Shown here piece by piece: positions 41,375 through 52,443 of a DNA stretch of 64,000 nt. Position 1 is the first letter of the stretch. Each line of letters begins with the position of its first letter. Both the position numbers and the translations under genes were made by a program. The notes beneath the pieces are model-generated. The model saw nothing but the letters and a program-made list of their open reading frames with translations. It searched no databases and was not told the origin of the DNA. Location of the stretch: positions 1 through 64,000 of the forward strand of contig CAZMNW010000041.1 of the NCBI GenBank assembly GCA_964567755.1. Reading direction: 5' to 3'. This stretch comes from DASRJW01 sp964567755. GTDB taxonomy: Bacteria; Krumholzibacteriota; Krumholzibacteriia; G020349025.

Positions 41375-43147
41375 TCAATTCGGATCCAAGACCGCGAAGT
41401 CGAGAGAGGAGGCCAGCGGTAGTTCACCAACGAACGTGAGTTGAAGAACGGCGTTCGGACGCATCTCGCCCGCCCTCGAGGCGTGGTAGCTCTGTGCTGA
41501 CCCAAGCACGCTCGAGGTGTTCTCACCCTTGCCGGGCAGGAACTCGACAAGCGGGGCGGGACCGGAGTTCGTGCCCCAGCTGATGGCGACTCGCGCGCGG
41601 CGATGGCGCACAAGCAAACGATCGCCGCTGCGCTCCACTTCGCAGTCTGGGTGCAGGTGGATACGGCTCACGATGCGATGGGTGCCGGGACCATCGACTC
41701 GATCTTCGATGTGGACCGTCCCAGGCTCGAAGGCGAATCGACGGCAGACTCGCACTCCTTTGTCGAACCATGGGACGAGGAGGGCCTCGGTCGTCGAGGA
41801 CGTGACGGCGAGCACCTGAACCTCGGAACGTCGGGCCACGCGGAACGCGGACCAGATCTCGTGCTGTTCGCGTCCGTCGATCTCGAGCGTGTTGTGGGCC
41901 TGTGTCGAACGACAAGCCTGACGCCTCTCCCCTGGCTCGTAACTCCAGGTGCCCGAGTCGACGACGATCGGAATCTCGTGCGCCCAAAGCTCGAATGAGA
42001 GCGAGTCACAGTGACCGTGGCCTGAAAGGTGGGGCGGGCCCACACCGCCGACATCGGCGAGGACATACAGCCGCGCGTCGCGCCAGGCGACAATCGCCGC
42101 CTGTGGCAGGAGGCGCATCCCCGGCACGGGAGCGGCAGGACCACGGAGACCGAGTCGCTCCGCGTAGGCCACGAGCTGGACGGGGCTCGGCGCCCCGCCT
42201 TCCCAGGCGTCACCCATCAGGGGGTAGCCGCCGAGGGGTGTTTGGACTGCGGTTGCGAATTCGAGCATACGGCCGGCAACATCTTGGAGCTCTGCCGCGA
42301 GCTCATTGTCCACCGCGCCGGGGAAATTCAAAAGATCCAGCACGTCTTCGAGCGCTGTGCAGTGATACATGATGCTGGGCTCGGCATGGGATCCGTCTCG
42401 ACTCACGTGCGACCGCAGCTCGCGCTGCAAAAGTGGCACGGCTGCCTGCTTCCATCGCCGCGACCGGTCATCGCCGAACACGCTCGCGGCCACGATCAAC
42501 GCCTTGGCGTCCTTCAACAGGTGTGTGCCGAGCAGATGCCGCTCCAGTCGTTGTGACAGCCAGTCGGCCTGGACGTAGATGCTCTGCAAGAATCGCTGTC
42601 GCCATGCCTCGGGAACACGAGCGTCCAAAGCGGAGGCGGCATCGATCCAGTTCACCAGCCGCAACGCGGTGGGATAGGGGTCCCACGCGATGCCTGTGCC
42701 GGGGGGATGCACATCGAGCCACCGCTCGACGAGACTTTGGACGGACGCGCGGTGCTCGAGCGTCGTCGCGCCGGTTCGGGGATTGTGCATCTCCGCCGGC
42801 GCATCGCGTCCTCCACCGTCGACCAAACCCGGGAAGAAATCGAAATAGTGCACAGGGTAGTTCCAGGATCGCCCGAGATCCTCGGCCACCCAGGGGCGTG
42901 AAAGATTGAGGCGGCGCTCCTGACCCCAGAAGCTGAAGCGCCCGTCGAGGACTGCCGCATCGACCTCCGGACGAATGCGTGTCACGCGCGGTCCCCAACG
43001 CGCGACGAGCGGCAGTGGCTGCGGGACTTGCGGCAATGCGGGCTGCGGCAAGAATACTGCGAGCCGGCGTCCCAATTGGTGTCGAGCCTGCTCGAAACGC
43101 AGACGGCGAATGGTCTCCCAGTATCGCCGCGTGGTTCCTCCGTACAT
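41375..43147 (-). CDS. Heparinase II/III-like polysaccharide lyase
   Basis: A 590-residue protein. The N-terminal alpha/alpha toroid includes PVHYFDFFPGL, WIDAASALDARVP, HLLGTHLLKDAKALIVAASV and DGSHAEPSIMYH. The C-terminal heparinase II/III beta-sandwich starts near SGHGHCDSLSFELWAHEIPI and includes VDSGTWSYEP and STQAHNTLEIDG. The GHGHCDSLSFEL and AHNT motifs are family hallmarks with the catalytic and metal His. Such proteins often accompany exopolysaccharide loci and act on uronate-containing glycans. The start is ATG 43147 with GGGGAG six bases upstream; no signal peptide is apparent. It is divergent from the protease gene, with ~220 bp of shared upstream region. The 72-bp repeats begin immediately after its stop. 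Confidence 0.9.
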   Translation of the reverse strand: MYGGTTRRYWETIRRLRFEQARHQLGRRLAVFLPQPALPQVPQPLPLVARWGPRVTRIRPEVDAAVLDGRFSFWGQERRLNLSRPWVAEDLGRSWNYPVHYFDFFPGLVDGGGRDAPAEMHNPRTGATTLEHRASVQSLVERWLDVHPPGTGIAWDPYPTALRLVNWIDAASALDARVPEAWRQRFLQSIYVQADWLSQRLERHLLGTHLLKDAKALIVAASVFGDDRSRRWKQAAVPLLQRELRSHVSRDGSHAEPSIMYHCTALEDVLDLLNFPGAVDNELAAELQDVAGRMLEFATAVQTPLGGYPLMGDAWEGGAPSPVQLVAYAERLGLRGPAAPVPGMRLLPQAAIVAWRDARLYVLADVGGVGPPHLSGHGHCDSLSFELWAHEIPIVVDSGTWSYEPGERRQACRSTQAHNTLEIDGREQHEIWSAFRVARRSEVQVLAVTSSTTEALLVPWFDKGVRVCRRFAFEPGTVHIEDRVDGPGTHRIVSRIHLHPDCEVERSGDRLLVRHRRARVAISWGTNSGPAPLVEFLPGKGENTSSVLGSAQSYHASRAGEMRPNAVLQLTFVGELPLASSLDFAVLDPN

Positions 43148-43370
43148 CGACGATCTCCCCTGCCGCATCTGAATTTGGGCCAGTTGGCGACCCTGGTCGA
43201 GCGGCGAATCGGAATCGGGAACTCCAAGAGCCAAGTCCTGGTTCCACATGGTACGATTGGCCCGGTCGCGGCACGCACGAGATCGAATTCACCGGCGCTC
43301 ACTGATCTCGTGCGCGGCCCGCCCGGGCCATCGTTTTGGTTCCCGGGTCGGTCGCACCGGAGGGAACCTC

Positions 43371-44963
43371 GTGAAGGTCCGGCCCGGGTCTTCGTTGTTC
43401 ATGTTCATCGTCGTCGTGGCTGCGCTCGCGACCGGGGGCACGACTGGGTACTGGCTACGCTCCCTTCCCCAAACTAGTCTGGAAGCCCCGCCCACGCTCG
43501 ATGCGAAGGATCGCAATCGATCCCCCCGCGCTTCCGGTGGCAGCGGAAGCCCGAGCGGCGCACCCGGGAGCACCAACACCAGCGGCGCAAGCGCGCGGCC
43601 GCATGCCGCACCGCTCCTACTCCCGGCCCCGGGTCCCGAAGCCAAGCGTTTGCCTGGGACGGGTGACGCCCTGGACCGTTTCGCCGATGTCGCCCAGACA
43701 GTCACCCCTGCCGTGGTCACCATTCTCAGCCGTCGAAGAGTCACCCCGAACGAAAACGGCATCCTGCAGCGCTGGTTCGGCAACCAGGACCCGCTCGTGC
43801 GCAGCCATGGCTCGGGGTTCATCGTCGAGCCGAACGGCACCATCCTCACCAACAGTCACGTGGTCGAGGATGCCGAAGAACTCACCGTCCGTCTCATGGA
43901 CGGCCGCGAATTCGACGCCAAGGTGCTCGGCCGCGATGAACAAACCGACATCGCCGTGCTGCGCATCGACGCCACGGGGCTCCCCGCCGCGGGTCTCGGT
44001 GACTCCGAGCGCGTACGCGTCGGAGAATGGGTCCTCGCCATCGGCAGCCCTTTCCGCGCCTCACTCGGCAACACCGTGACCACCGGAATCATCAGCGGCA
44101 AGGGCCGCGACGACGTCTCGCTCGCGGACTACGAGGAATTCCTCCAGACCGACGCGGCCGTCAATCCTGGCAACAGCGGCGGCCCCTTGGTCAACATGCA
44201 GGCCCAAGTCATCGGCATCAACACCGCGATCGCGACGCAAAGCGGCAGCTTTCAAGGCGTGAGCTTCGCCATCCCCATCAACCTCGCGCGCGTCATCGCC
44301 GAACGCCTGTTGCAGGAAGGCCATGTCACGCGCGGGTGGCTCGGCGTTTCCATCGGCCCGGTGACGAGCGACGTCGCGCGTGAAGCCGGCTTGCCGCGCC
44401 CCGCGGGCGTGCACATCGGCGAGGTGCACACAGACAGCCCAGCCGAGCGCGCCGGACTGCTGGCGCGCGACATTATCGTCGCCCTCGACAACCAACCGAC
44501 GGAAAAAGTCTCGACCTTCCGCAATCGCATCTCCTTGCTCCGTCCCGGTCAGAGAGTCGAACTCGACATCCTGCGCCAAGGCAAGAAGCTCGAGCTGCAC
44601 GCGGTCCTCGCTGAGTTCACCGAGGACCTGCGTGCCGATCTGGAGCGCCCGGCCTCCGGCGGGATCCGAACAACCGACGAACTCGGGATCACAGTGGCCG
44701 ATCTCTCGCCCCAGCTGATGGCACGTTTCGGCCTCGATTCGCACACGGATGGCGCCGTCGTCGTCTCCGTGCGCCCGGGCAGCAAGGCGGATGCCGCGGG
44801 GCTCCTTCCCGGCGACGTGATTCGTCTCATCGACCAACGCGCGGTGAATTCGGTGGCCGACTTGGAAGATGCAATCGCCCGGCACGCGCCCGACCGCGAT
44901 TTGCGCTTGCAGGTGCAGCGCGACAACGAATCCGTCCAAGTCATCTTGCTGCAACCCTCCTAG
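43371..44963 (+). CDS. htrA: HtrA/DegP-like serine protease with two PDZ domains
   Basis: A 530-residue protein with an N-terminal hydrophobic segment (SLFMFIVVVAALATGG) that anchors or exports it, then a Ser/Gly/Pro-rich linker to about residue 90. The trypsin-like domain has the complete triad: His163 in TNSHVV, Asp193 in QTDIAVL and Ser269 in GNSGGP. PDZ1 (~330-420) and PDZ2 (~440-525) follow. It should degrade or refold misfolded periplasmic proteins. GTG 43371 has GGAGGG six bases upstream; the frame is open to 43248 without a better start. The stop codons of this and the convergent patatin gene share the bases CTAG. Confidence 0.94.
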   Translation: MKVRPGSSLFMFIVVVAALATGGTTGYWLRSLPQTSLEAPPTLDAKDRNRSPRASGGSGSPSGAPGSTNTSGASARPHAAPLLLPAPGPEAKRLPGTGDALDRFADVAQTVTPAVVTILSRRRVTPNENGILQRWFGNQDPLVRSHGSGFIVEPNGTILTNSHVVEDAEELTVRLMDGREFDAKVLGRDEQTDIAVLRIDATGLPAAGLGDSERVRVGEWVLAIGSPFRASLGNTVTTGIISGKGRDDVSLADYEEFLQTDAAVNPGNSGGPLVNMQAQVIGINTAIATQSGSFQGVSFAIPINLARVIAERLLQEGHVTRGWLGVSIGPVTSDVAREAGLPRPAGVHIGEVHTDSPAERAGLLARDIIVALDNQPTEKVSTFRNRISLLRPGQRVELDILRQGKKLELHAVLAEFTEDLRADLERPASGGIRTTDELGITVADLSPQLMARFGLDSHTDGAVVVSVRPGSKADAAGLLPGDVIRLIDQRAVNSVADLEDAIARHAPDRDLRLQVQRDNESVQVILLQPS

Positions 44964-45931
44964 TCCTCGATTTCGGCATCCAAGTCCGTGGCGGGCGCGC
45001 CGCGCGGGCGGGGCGCTCGCCGGGTGCGCGGGGTGCTCGCGACTGCGAGGGCGGCGCGGATGGCTGGCAACGTCCGGCGCGTCTCGTCGTACCCCGCCTG
45101 CACGATCTCGTGCATTCGCGACGGATCCCGCGACAGAGCGAGGTCGAGCCGCGGTTTGATATAGACGTCGAAGTCGTCGAAGATCATCTCGGCAAACTCA
45201 TCCTGCATGATGAGCGACATGGCACGCCACATGACACTGAACAGATCGTCGTGGCGCCGGGTGAAACGCGACGACAACCGGTGCTCGTGATGGGCGCGCC
45301 GGACGTCATCGTGCAGCTGCGTGCGCGATCGCAGCCGCACCGCACGCACCGGAATCTTGACGTCGACCTCGTCGTCACCCAAGAGGTGCACAGGGATCGG
45401 GCGCAGCAGGGCTCCGTCCACCAGCTGCCGTCCGTCGTGGACGAACGGTGCGAAGATCCCAGGCAGGCTGATCGAGGCGCGAATGGCCGGCACCAGCGGC
45501 CCGCTCGCGAACACGACCTCGGTGCCATCGGCCAGGTCGCAGGCGGGAATGCGCAGCGGGATGTGCAGATCTTCGAACGTGCGGTCGCGGCCGATGAAGG
45601 ATTCCAGGAGATGCACGACCTCCTGCCCGCGCAGGATGCCTCGGCCCGAGAAACTCAAATCCCGCAGCAACGCCGCCAGCATGCGTTTCTTGTTGAACGC
45701 CTCCGTGAAACGCTCGATGCATTCGTCGATCGACAGCCTCGCCGCATAGGTGGCGGCGATGATGGAACCCATGCTGGTTCCGGCCAGCCGGTGCACGGGA
45801 ATGCGTTCCTCTTCGAAGACGCGCAGGACGCCGAGGGCGACGAGACCGAACGGCAGTCCGCCGCCGAAGGCGAGTCCGAGGCGGCCGCCGGCCGCGGCGT
45901 CGACGGACAAGTCTTGGGACAGGGGTTGCAT
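44960..45931 (-). CDS. Patatin-like phospholipase family protein
   Basis: A 323-residue patatin domain: the oxyanion Gly stretch AFGGGLPFGLVALGVL, the nucleophile elbow GTSMG (about residues 51-55) and the catalytic Asp in LVDGALLRPIPV. Both dyad residues are present. RssA-like cytoplasmic members hydrolyse acyl-lipids; no signal peptide is visible here. The start is ATG 45931, 17 bp after holA; an open frame reaches 45988 inside holA. It is the last gene of a long minus-strand series. Confidence 0.9.
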   Translation of the reverse strand: MQPLSQDLSVDAAAGGRLGLAFGGGLPFGLVALGVLRVFEEERIPVHRLAGTSMGSIIAATYAARLSIDECIERFTEAFNKKRMLAALLRDLSFSGRGILRGQEVVHLLESFIGRDRTFEDLHIPLRIPACDLADGTEVVFASGPLVPAIRASISLPGIFAPFVHDGRQLVDGALLRPIPVHLLGDDEVDVKIPVRAVRLRSRTQLHDDVRRAHHEHRLSSRFTRRHDDLFSVMWRAMSLIMQDEFAEMIFDDFDVYIKPRLDLALSRDPSRMHEIVQAGYDETRRTLPAIRAALAVASTPRTRRAPRPRGAPATDLDAEIED

Positions 45932-45947
45932 GCGCACTCGCAGGCGT

Positions 45948-46991
45948 CTAGACCAGATCCTGTCCAAGGAACGAGTTGACGAGGGCACGCTCCAGCACCC
46001 AGCGCGGCGGCAACGCCACCGACTTCATCTGCACGTCTGCCTGCTGCAGATTGCGCAGCCACAACGACAGCTGCTTGCGCGAGAAGGACGCCGCCTGGGC
46101 GGCGAGATCGGCGATGGCGAAGGGCGGCAGCTCCAGCCTGCGCGCCAACTCGTCGGGCCGGCGCACGCCGCGGTCTTGCAACAGCTTGAGCCGCAGCAGG
46201 CTGCTCACTTGGCGCGCCAGGACAGCGACGACTCGGATTGGGTCGTCGTCGACCTCGAGAACGCGCGCCAACGCCTGCAGGAATCCACCCATGTTGTCGG
46301 CGCGCAGCGCCCGGTTCACCGCCCAGACTTCTTCCTGTCTGTACTGTCCAACGGTGGACGTCACTTCGGAAGCGCCGATGCGGACATCCGCTCCATGGCG
46401 CAGCGCCACCTTGTCCACTTCGTTGCGCAGATCCAGGAGCGACTCACCCACGAGTTGCACGAGCAACGTGCAGACGGGCGTTTCGACGTCGAGACCCTGG
46501 GCCGCGAAGCGCGCACGCACCCAGTCGGGCAGCGCCGCGGGAGGCAAGCCATCGACCTGGACGATGCGACAGCGCTTTTCGATCGCCAACGCCAGCCGCG
46601 TGCGCCGGTCGAGCTTGGCGGCCACGAGCACGAGCACGGTGCTCGGAGTCGGGTTCTCGAGGTACTCGAGGACCGCGGCCTCGGCGCGCGCATCGCGCAA
46701 GGACAGCTTGTCGAAACGGCGCACGATCACCAGGCGTCGCTCGCTCAGAAACGGAAAGCTCTGCGCCTGCGCCAAGAACTGCCGGGCGCTCTCGTCGTCA
46801 CCCGAGTAAGTGTTACAGTTGAAGTCGCGTGCTGCTGCAGGCACAGTGGCTTCGACGAGTGCCGCGACGGCCTCCTCGGCCAGCAAGGGCTCTTCGCCCA
46901 GCACTGCATACAGCAGCTCCGGGCCCGACTTCCCGATCTCACGCCGGAGATCGTCAGCACCGAAACTCTTTTTCTGTGAACGCGCTGCCAC
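45948..46991 (-). CDS. holA: DNA polymerase III subunit delta
   Basis: A 347-residue AAA+-like clamp-loader subunit: YAVLGEEPLLAEEAVAALV near the N-terminus, FLSERRLVIVRRFDKL, TVLVLVAAKLDRRTRLA, then LLDLRNEVDKVAL and a C-terminal collar (RVVAVLARQVSSLLRLKLL). It opens the beta clamp for loading on DNA. GTG 46991 with GGAG six bases upstream gives the usual family length; GTG 47024 is in frame and would add 11 residues. As in many bacteria, it is directly downstream of lptE. Confidence 0.92.
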   Translation of the reverse strand: MAARSQKKSFGADDLRREIGKSGPELLYAVLGEEPLLAEEAVAALVEATVPAAARDFNCNTYSGDDESARQFLAQAQSFPFLSERRLVIVRRFDKLSLRDARAEAAVLEYLENPTPSTVLVLVAAKLDRRTRLALAIEKRCRIVQVDGLPPAALPDWVRARFAAQGLDVETPVCTLLVQLVGESLLDLRNEVDKVALRHGADVRIGASEVTSTVGQYRQEEVWAVNRALRADNMGGFLQALARVLEVDDDPIRVVAVLARQVSSLLRLKLLQDRGVRRPDELARRLELPPFAIADLAAQAASFSRKQLSLWLRNLQQADVQMKSVALPPRWVLERALVNSFLGQDLV

Positions 46992-47046
46992 GAAGATCTC
47001 CAGAACTGTCTCAAGTCTATTCACCGGCCAGCCAGCACCAAATGAG

Positions 47047-47547
47047 TTACCAGGAACGCACCGTCTTGTCCAGGATCTTGTCCACGATCTCCCCCATGGC
47101 TTCCTCGAGCGCGCGCTGAAAGCCCGGCTCGCCTTCCTCGATGCGGTAATTCCCGTCGCCGAACAGGCCTCCGTCCTGCCACAGGACCGTGCCGTTTTCC
47201 ACATCCGTGTACTGAATCGAGCACGTGAGCACGACGCGATACTCCTCCTGAGTCTCATCGGCGCTGCGCGTCAGCACGGCTTCGGTCAGGCGGCGTACGG
47301 TGCCGAGGAGTTCCTTCTCGGCCAGCTCACGCTCGTTTTCGCCTTGGTAGACGCGGATCTCCTTGTCACGCAGGAATTCGAGCACGAGCTGCTGCGTGAG
47401 CCGCGTGCCCAGATCGGGCGCGCGCTCGCCGCTCGTCTCATCGGCGAAGAACGGAATATAGAGATTGCCGACGTTGGCGGCACTGCGCCCCGTGGTGTTG
47501 TAGGCGCAGCCTGCGAGCATCCACAATGTGAAGCACCAGACGCGCAA
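47047..47547 (-). CDS. lptE: LPS-assembly lipoprotein LptE-like
   Basis: A 166-residue lipoprotein with a short signal ending LAGC (Cys at residue 14), followed by the LptE fold: NVGNLYIPFFADET, LTQQLVLEFLRDKEIRVY and LLGTVRRLTEAVLTR, ending in a helix (FQRALEEAMGEIVDKILD). LptE plugs the LptD barrel that inserts lipopolysaccharide into the outer membrane. The start is TTG 47547, chosen because GGGAGG lies five bases upstream and the signal begins there. The much longer open frame belongs to shadow sequence of the regulator gene. The lptE-holA order is a widespread arrangement. Confidence 0.88.
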   Translation of the reverse strand: MRVWCFTLWMLAGCAYNTTGRSAANVGNLYIPFFADETSGERAPDLGTRLTQQLVLEFLRDKEIRVYQGENERELAEKELLGTVRRLTEAVLTRSADETQEEYRVVLTCSIQYTDVENGTVLWQDGGLFGDGNYRIEEGEPGFQRALEEAMGEIVDKILDKTVRSW

Positions 47548-47672
47548 GCCGACCTCCCGCCACGCGGGAGAATAGGGCCGCGTGGCGGCCGTTGGCCAGT
47601 GCGGAACCCCTGCCGCGGACTGCCGCGGGGCGATTCGAAGCCCCCGTTGGAGCGCCCGCGGCGGTTGCGGCT

Positions 47673-49185
<1,513 letters not shown>

Positions 49186-49214
<29 letters not shown>

Positions 49215-51279
49215 TGGGTCCTCCCATCAGGATCCGTCCTAGCGGCAAGCACAAGTAGAAGGAGCTTCCGTGTCCGGGACGACTTTCGACCACGATTTGT
49301 CCACCGTGGCTCTCGACAATGTGGTGACTGACGTACAAACCGAGCCCTGTTCCCTTGGACTTGGTGGTGAAGAATGGCTCGAAGATCTTGTCGCGGTCGG
49401 CCTCGGAAATGCCGCCGCCCTGGTCGTGCACGCTCAGCACCAGGCTGTCCCCCGGCGTGCGGCGCAGGTGTGGTTGTTGGCTTTGGCCCAAACGCAGCTC
49501 GATGTCCACGACACCGCCCGGCGGGCTGGCATCGACAGCGTTCTGGATCAGGTTGATGAGCACTTGCTCGATGCGACCGGGATCGATGGCGACCGAGGGC
49601 AGCCCCGGCTGCACCGATATCTGGCAACGCACGTCGTGCTTGCCGAAGCTGGGCTCGAGCGCCTGCAAGCTGCGCTCGACCAGCGCCTGCATGTCGGTGT
49701 CGCGCAGGCGCAGCTCCATCGGCCGGCCGGCAGTGAACAGATCCTCGATGATGCGGTTCAAGCGATCCACCTCGTCGAGAACGAACTCGGCATGCTGCGC
49801 GCGCTCGCCTTGCATTTGTTTGGTCATGTACTGGATGCCGGCGGTGATGCCCGCCAGCGGGTTGCGGATCTCGTGGGCGATGCTGGACGACAGGCGGCCG
49901 AGCGCGGCCAGCTTGTCCAGGTTGCGGATCTGTACCTGCATGTCCTTGATGGCGCTCAGATCTGCGAACTCGCCGATGACACCCTGCACGCGATCGCTCT
50001 CGTCGCGCAGCAGCGCGGTGGACAGCTGGATCGGCAGCGTCGCGCCGCTTGCCGTGTGCAGCACCGCCTCGACGCTGCGGACGCTGCGTTCGCCTTCCAG
50101 AGCCTCGCGCAACGGATCGCGGCCGGCGGCATCGCGGATGAAGTTGCTGCTCGGCCGCCCGATGACCTCGGCATCGTGGTAGCCCGACAGCTGCTGCCCT
50201 GCCTGATTGAACAGCGTGATGCAGCCGTCGAGATCCACCGACACCAGGCCGTTCGACATCGACCCGATCACGTGGTCGCGGAAGCGCTCTTCACGCTGCA
50301 GCTCGCAGTAGAGCCGCGCGTTCTCCAGCACGGTCGCGACGTGCGCCGCCAGTGTCTCGAGCATCACCAAATCGATGCGCGAGAGCGACATGGCGCGCTC
50401 GGCATCGGTGACGACGATGCAACCCAGCAGCGGCATTCCCGTGCAGGCCCAGCAGCGGAAGCGGCCGCCCTGCCAGAAGTCGGCATCGGGTTCGTTGGCG
50501 AATTTCTCCACCCAGTCGTCGACGACGGCTTCCGGACACAACGGACAGCGCTCGGCCTCACAACCCTTGCGCGTCCAGATGGGGCCGACGGGTGCTTTCT
50601 TGAGCAGCGGCACCACGGCGTAGGAGCCGCCGTCTGTCTGCGGCAGCAGCGGCTCGCCGTGCAGGGATCCGAGCGGATGCGTGCTGGCATCGCGAATCAA
50701 GTACGAGCGCTGATGCCCGAGACAGCGCGACAACATGCCGCTCACCTCGGGCAGTGCGAAGCTCTCGTCCACCCACTCGAAACCGCGCGCGGTGCGCCGG
50801 CGCAGGCCGCCCTCGAACACGCCTTTGTCCGGCGACCACGTGAACACGCCGAACTCGGCGAAGCCGACGCCGCGGTTGAGATACTCGATCACCGCCGCCA
50901 CGATCTTGTGATGGTCGAGGGCCGAGATGATCTGGCTGCCGAGCTCCTTGAGCGCCAGGAGCTGAATGTTGGTATGGACGAGCTTGAAATAGGCGGTGTC
51001 GAGATCGCTGGCGAGGTCCTGGGTCGTCGCGGCCAGCGCCGCCACCGGATCGTGCATGGAGTCCGTACGTGGTGTCTGCGCTTGCGAGCCACGCACCGAG
51101 CGGGCCGTGGCAATGGCTGCCGCACATAGCCGGCGCTGCCGTCGCATCACCACGATGCCCCATGCCAGCAAACACCCGCCGCCGGCGGCGATTGCGAATT
51201 GCATCGGCAGGAACGTGCTGAGTGAAACGACGCAGGCGAGCGCCGCCACGATCCAGAGTCCGATCCGTCGCGCATCCAT
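49186..51279 (-). CDS. Membrane sensor histidine kinase with GAF (Cys-rich insert) and PAS domains
   Basis: A 697-residue kinase: two N-terminal helices (LWIVAALACVVSLSTFLPM and FAIAAGGGCLLAWGIVVM), a GAF-type domain (~105-330), a PAS domain (~340-450), HisKA with phosphoacceptor His469 (SIAHEIRNPL) and an HATPase domain (NLIQNAVDASPPGG, DQGGGISEADRDKIF, GTGLGLYVSHHIVESHGG). Inside the GAF domain is a cysteine set, C240-x4-C245-x2-C248-x27-C276-x2-C279, that resembles a metal or iron-sulfur site. It passes phosphate to the overlapping response regulator downstream. Its signal is unknown. Confidence 0.93.
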
Positions 51280-51411
51280 GCGCCAAATCCCCCGTCGCGG
51301 GCTTCGTCACCCTGTGGAACGTCGATGGGAAAAACCACGCAGGGAAGAGCAACTTTCTATCCAACCGCGAGCGTGTTCTGCGTGCACGGAGGGGAGCTGA
51401 GATTCCGCGCG

Positions 51412-52362
51412 TCAGCGCAGGTCTTCGCTTTGCATCCGCAGGCGGGAATCGAACAGCAGCACGAGCGCGCCCAGGACGACTGCGAACCACAACGTGGCCA
51501 CGCGCGTGACCAAGGTCGCGGCCGTCGCCAGGTCCTTGCCGGCGCCGGCGTCCACGAGCATCCACACCATGGTGACCTCGGTGCCGCCAAGTCCGCCCGG
51601 GAGCAACACCAGCGCGCCAACGATGGTCGCGAACGCATAGACGAAAGTCGCGTAGGCCAGGTCGACGTCGATCCCGAAGCCGCGGCACACGAGCGCGAAC
51701 CCGAGACATTCAGCGAACCAGGCCAGAGCTCCGAGCGCGGTGGCCTCGAACAAGCGTGCTGGACGCAGGAGGAAGCGCATGCTCTCCAGCGCGCGCTCGA
51801 GCTTGACGCCGAACCGGCAGAGCGGCGGCAATCGTTCGACCAGGTGCAGTGCCATGTGCGCCAAGCGCGGCGACGCCAAGCCGAGCACCAGCAGCAACGT
51901 CACCGCCCCCGATGCCGCGACGGTCAGATAACCCCTGTGGTACACGAGGCTGCCGGCGAAGATCAGAACGAACAACGCCGTGAGATCGGTCAGCCGTTCC
52001 GCTACCACCACCGGACCGGTGCGGCTGAGCGGGGTCGCGGTGTGCGCGCGCACCAGGTAGGCCTTGAGCAGCTCCCCCATCTTCCCCGGCGTCACCGACA
52101 GCAGCAAGCCGCTCAAGAAAATACGCAACGACAGCGGCACGGCGAGCGCGATGGACGAGTGGCGCAGGTAGCTCTGCCAGCGCAGGAACCGCACCAAGTA
52201 GTTCGTCAACGACAAACCCACCACGGGAACGATCAAGCGCCAATCAAAACGCACCAATGCCGCGTGCAGCTCGTCCCAGTCTGCGTACACCGCTAAACCC
52301 AGATAGACCAGGGCCGCCACGGCCAACCCGGCGCCGAGCCCCTGCAGCACTCGCTTGTTCAC
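51412..52362 (-). CDS. Flippase-like (LPG synthase TM-type, UPF0104) membrane protein
   Basis: A 316-residue protein with about eight helices and the family motifs NYLVRFLRWQSYLR, LSGLLLSVTPGKMGELLKAY, VVVAERLTDLTALFV and LPGGLGGTEVTMVWML. These proteins share the flippase part of MprF/lysylphosphatidylglycerol synthase and probably move lipid-linked compounds across the membrane. The GTG at 52362 follows GAGGAA. It starts the second part of the minus-strand block, right after a hairpin that would separate it from the epimerase gene. Confidence 0.88.
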   Translation of the reverse strand: MNKRVLQGLGAGLAVAALVYLGLAVYADWDELHAALVRFDWRLIVPVVGLSLTNYLVRFLRWQSYLRHSSIALAVPLSLRIFLSGLLLSVTPGKMGELLKAYLVRAHTATPLSRTGPVVVAERLTDLTALFVLIFAGSLVYHRGYLTVAASGAVTLLLVLGLASPRLAHMALHLVERLPPLCRFGVKLERALESMRFLLRPARLFEATALGALAWFAECLGFALVCRGFGIDVDLAYATFVYAFATIVGALVLLPGGLGGTEVTMVWMLVDAGAGKDLATAATLVTRVATLWFAVVLGALVLLFDSRLRMQSEDLR

Positions 52363-52392
52363 GGGTGTTCCTCGCTCGCTGGGCGGATAGCA

Positions 52393-52420
52393 ACGGGGGC
52401 TCCACGCTGGGAGCCCCCGT
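52393..52420 (-). terminator. Strong hairpin between the epimerase and flippase genes
   Basis: ACGGGGGCTCC (52393-52403) and GGAGCCCCCGT (52410-52420) form a perfect 11-bp stem with a 6-base loop. It lies 24-51 bases after the epimerase stop on the transcribed strand. There is no T-run, so termination may need Rho or act as a GC-rich L-shaped terminator, or the hairpin may define an mRNA end. Confidence 0.6.
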
Positions 52421-52443
52421 GCCGCTGCCGCTCGTGCCCCGAG

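Noticed and set aside
40525..41613. Long ORFs on both strands over the 72-bp repeats encoding 24-residue Gly/Pro/Arg repeats
   Set aside because: The repeat length is a multiple of three so all frames are open; no ribosome site or plausible start, and frames overlap the heparinase gene.
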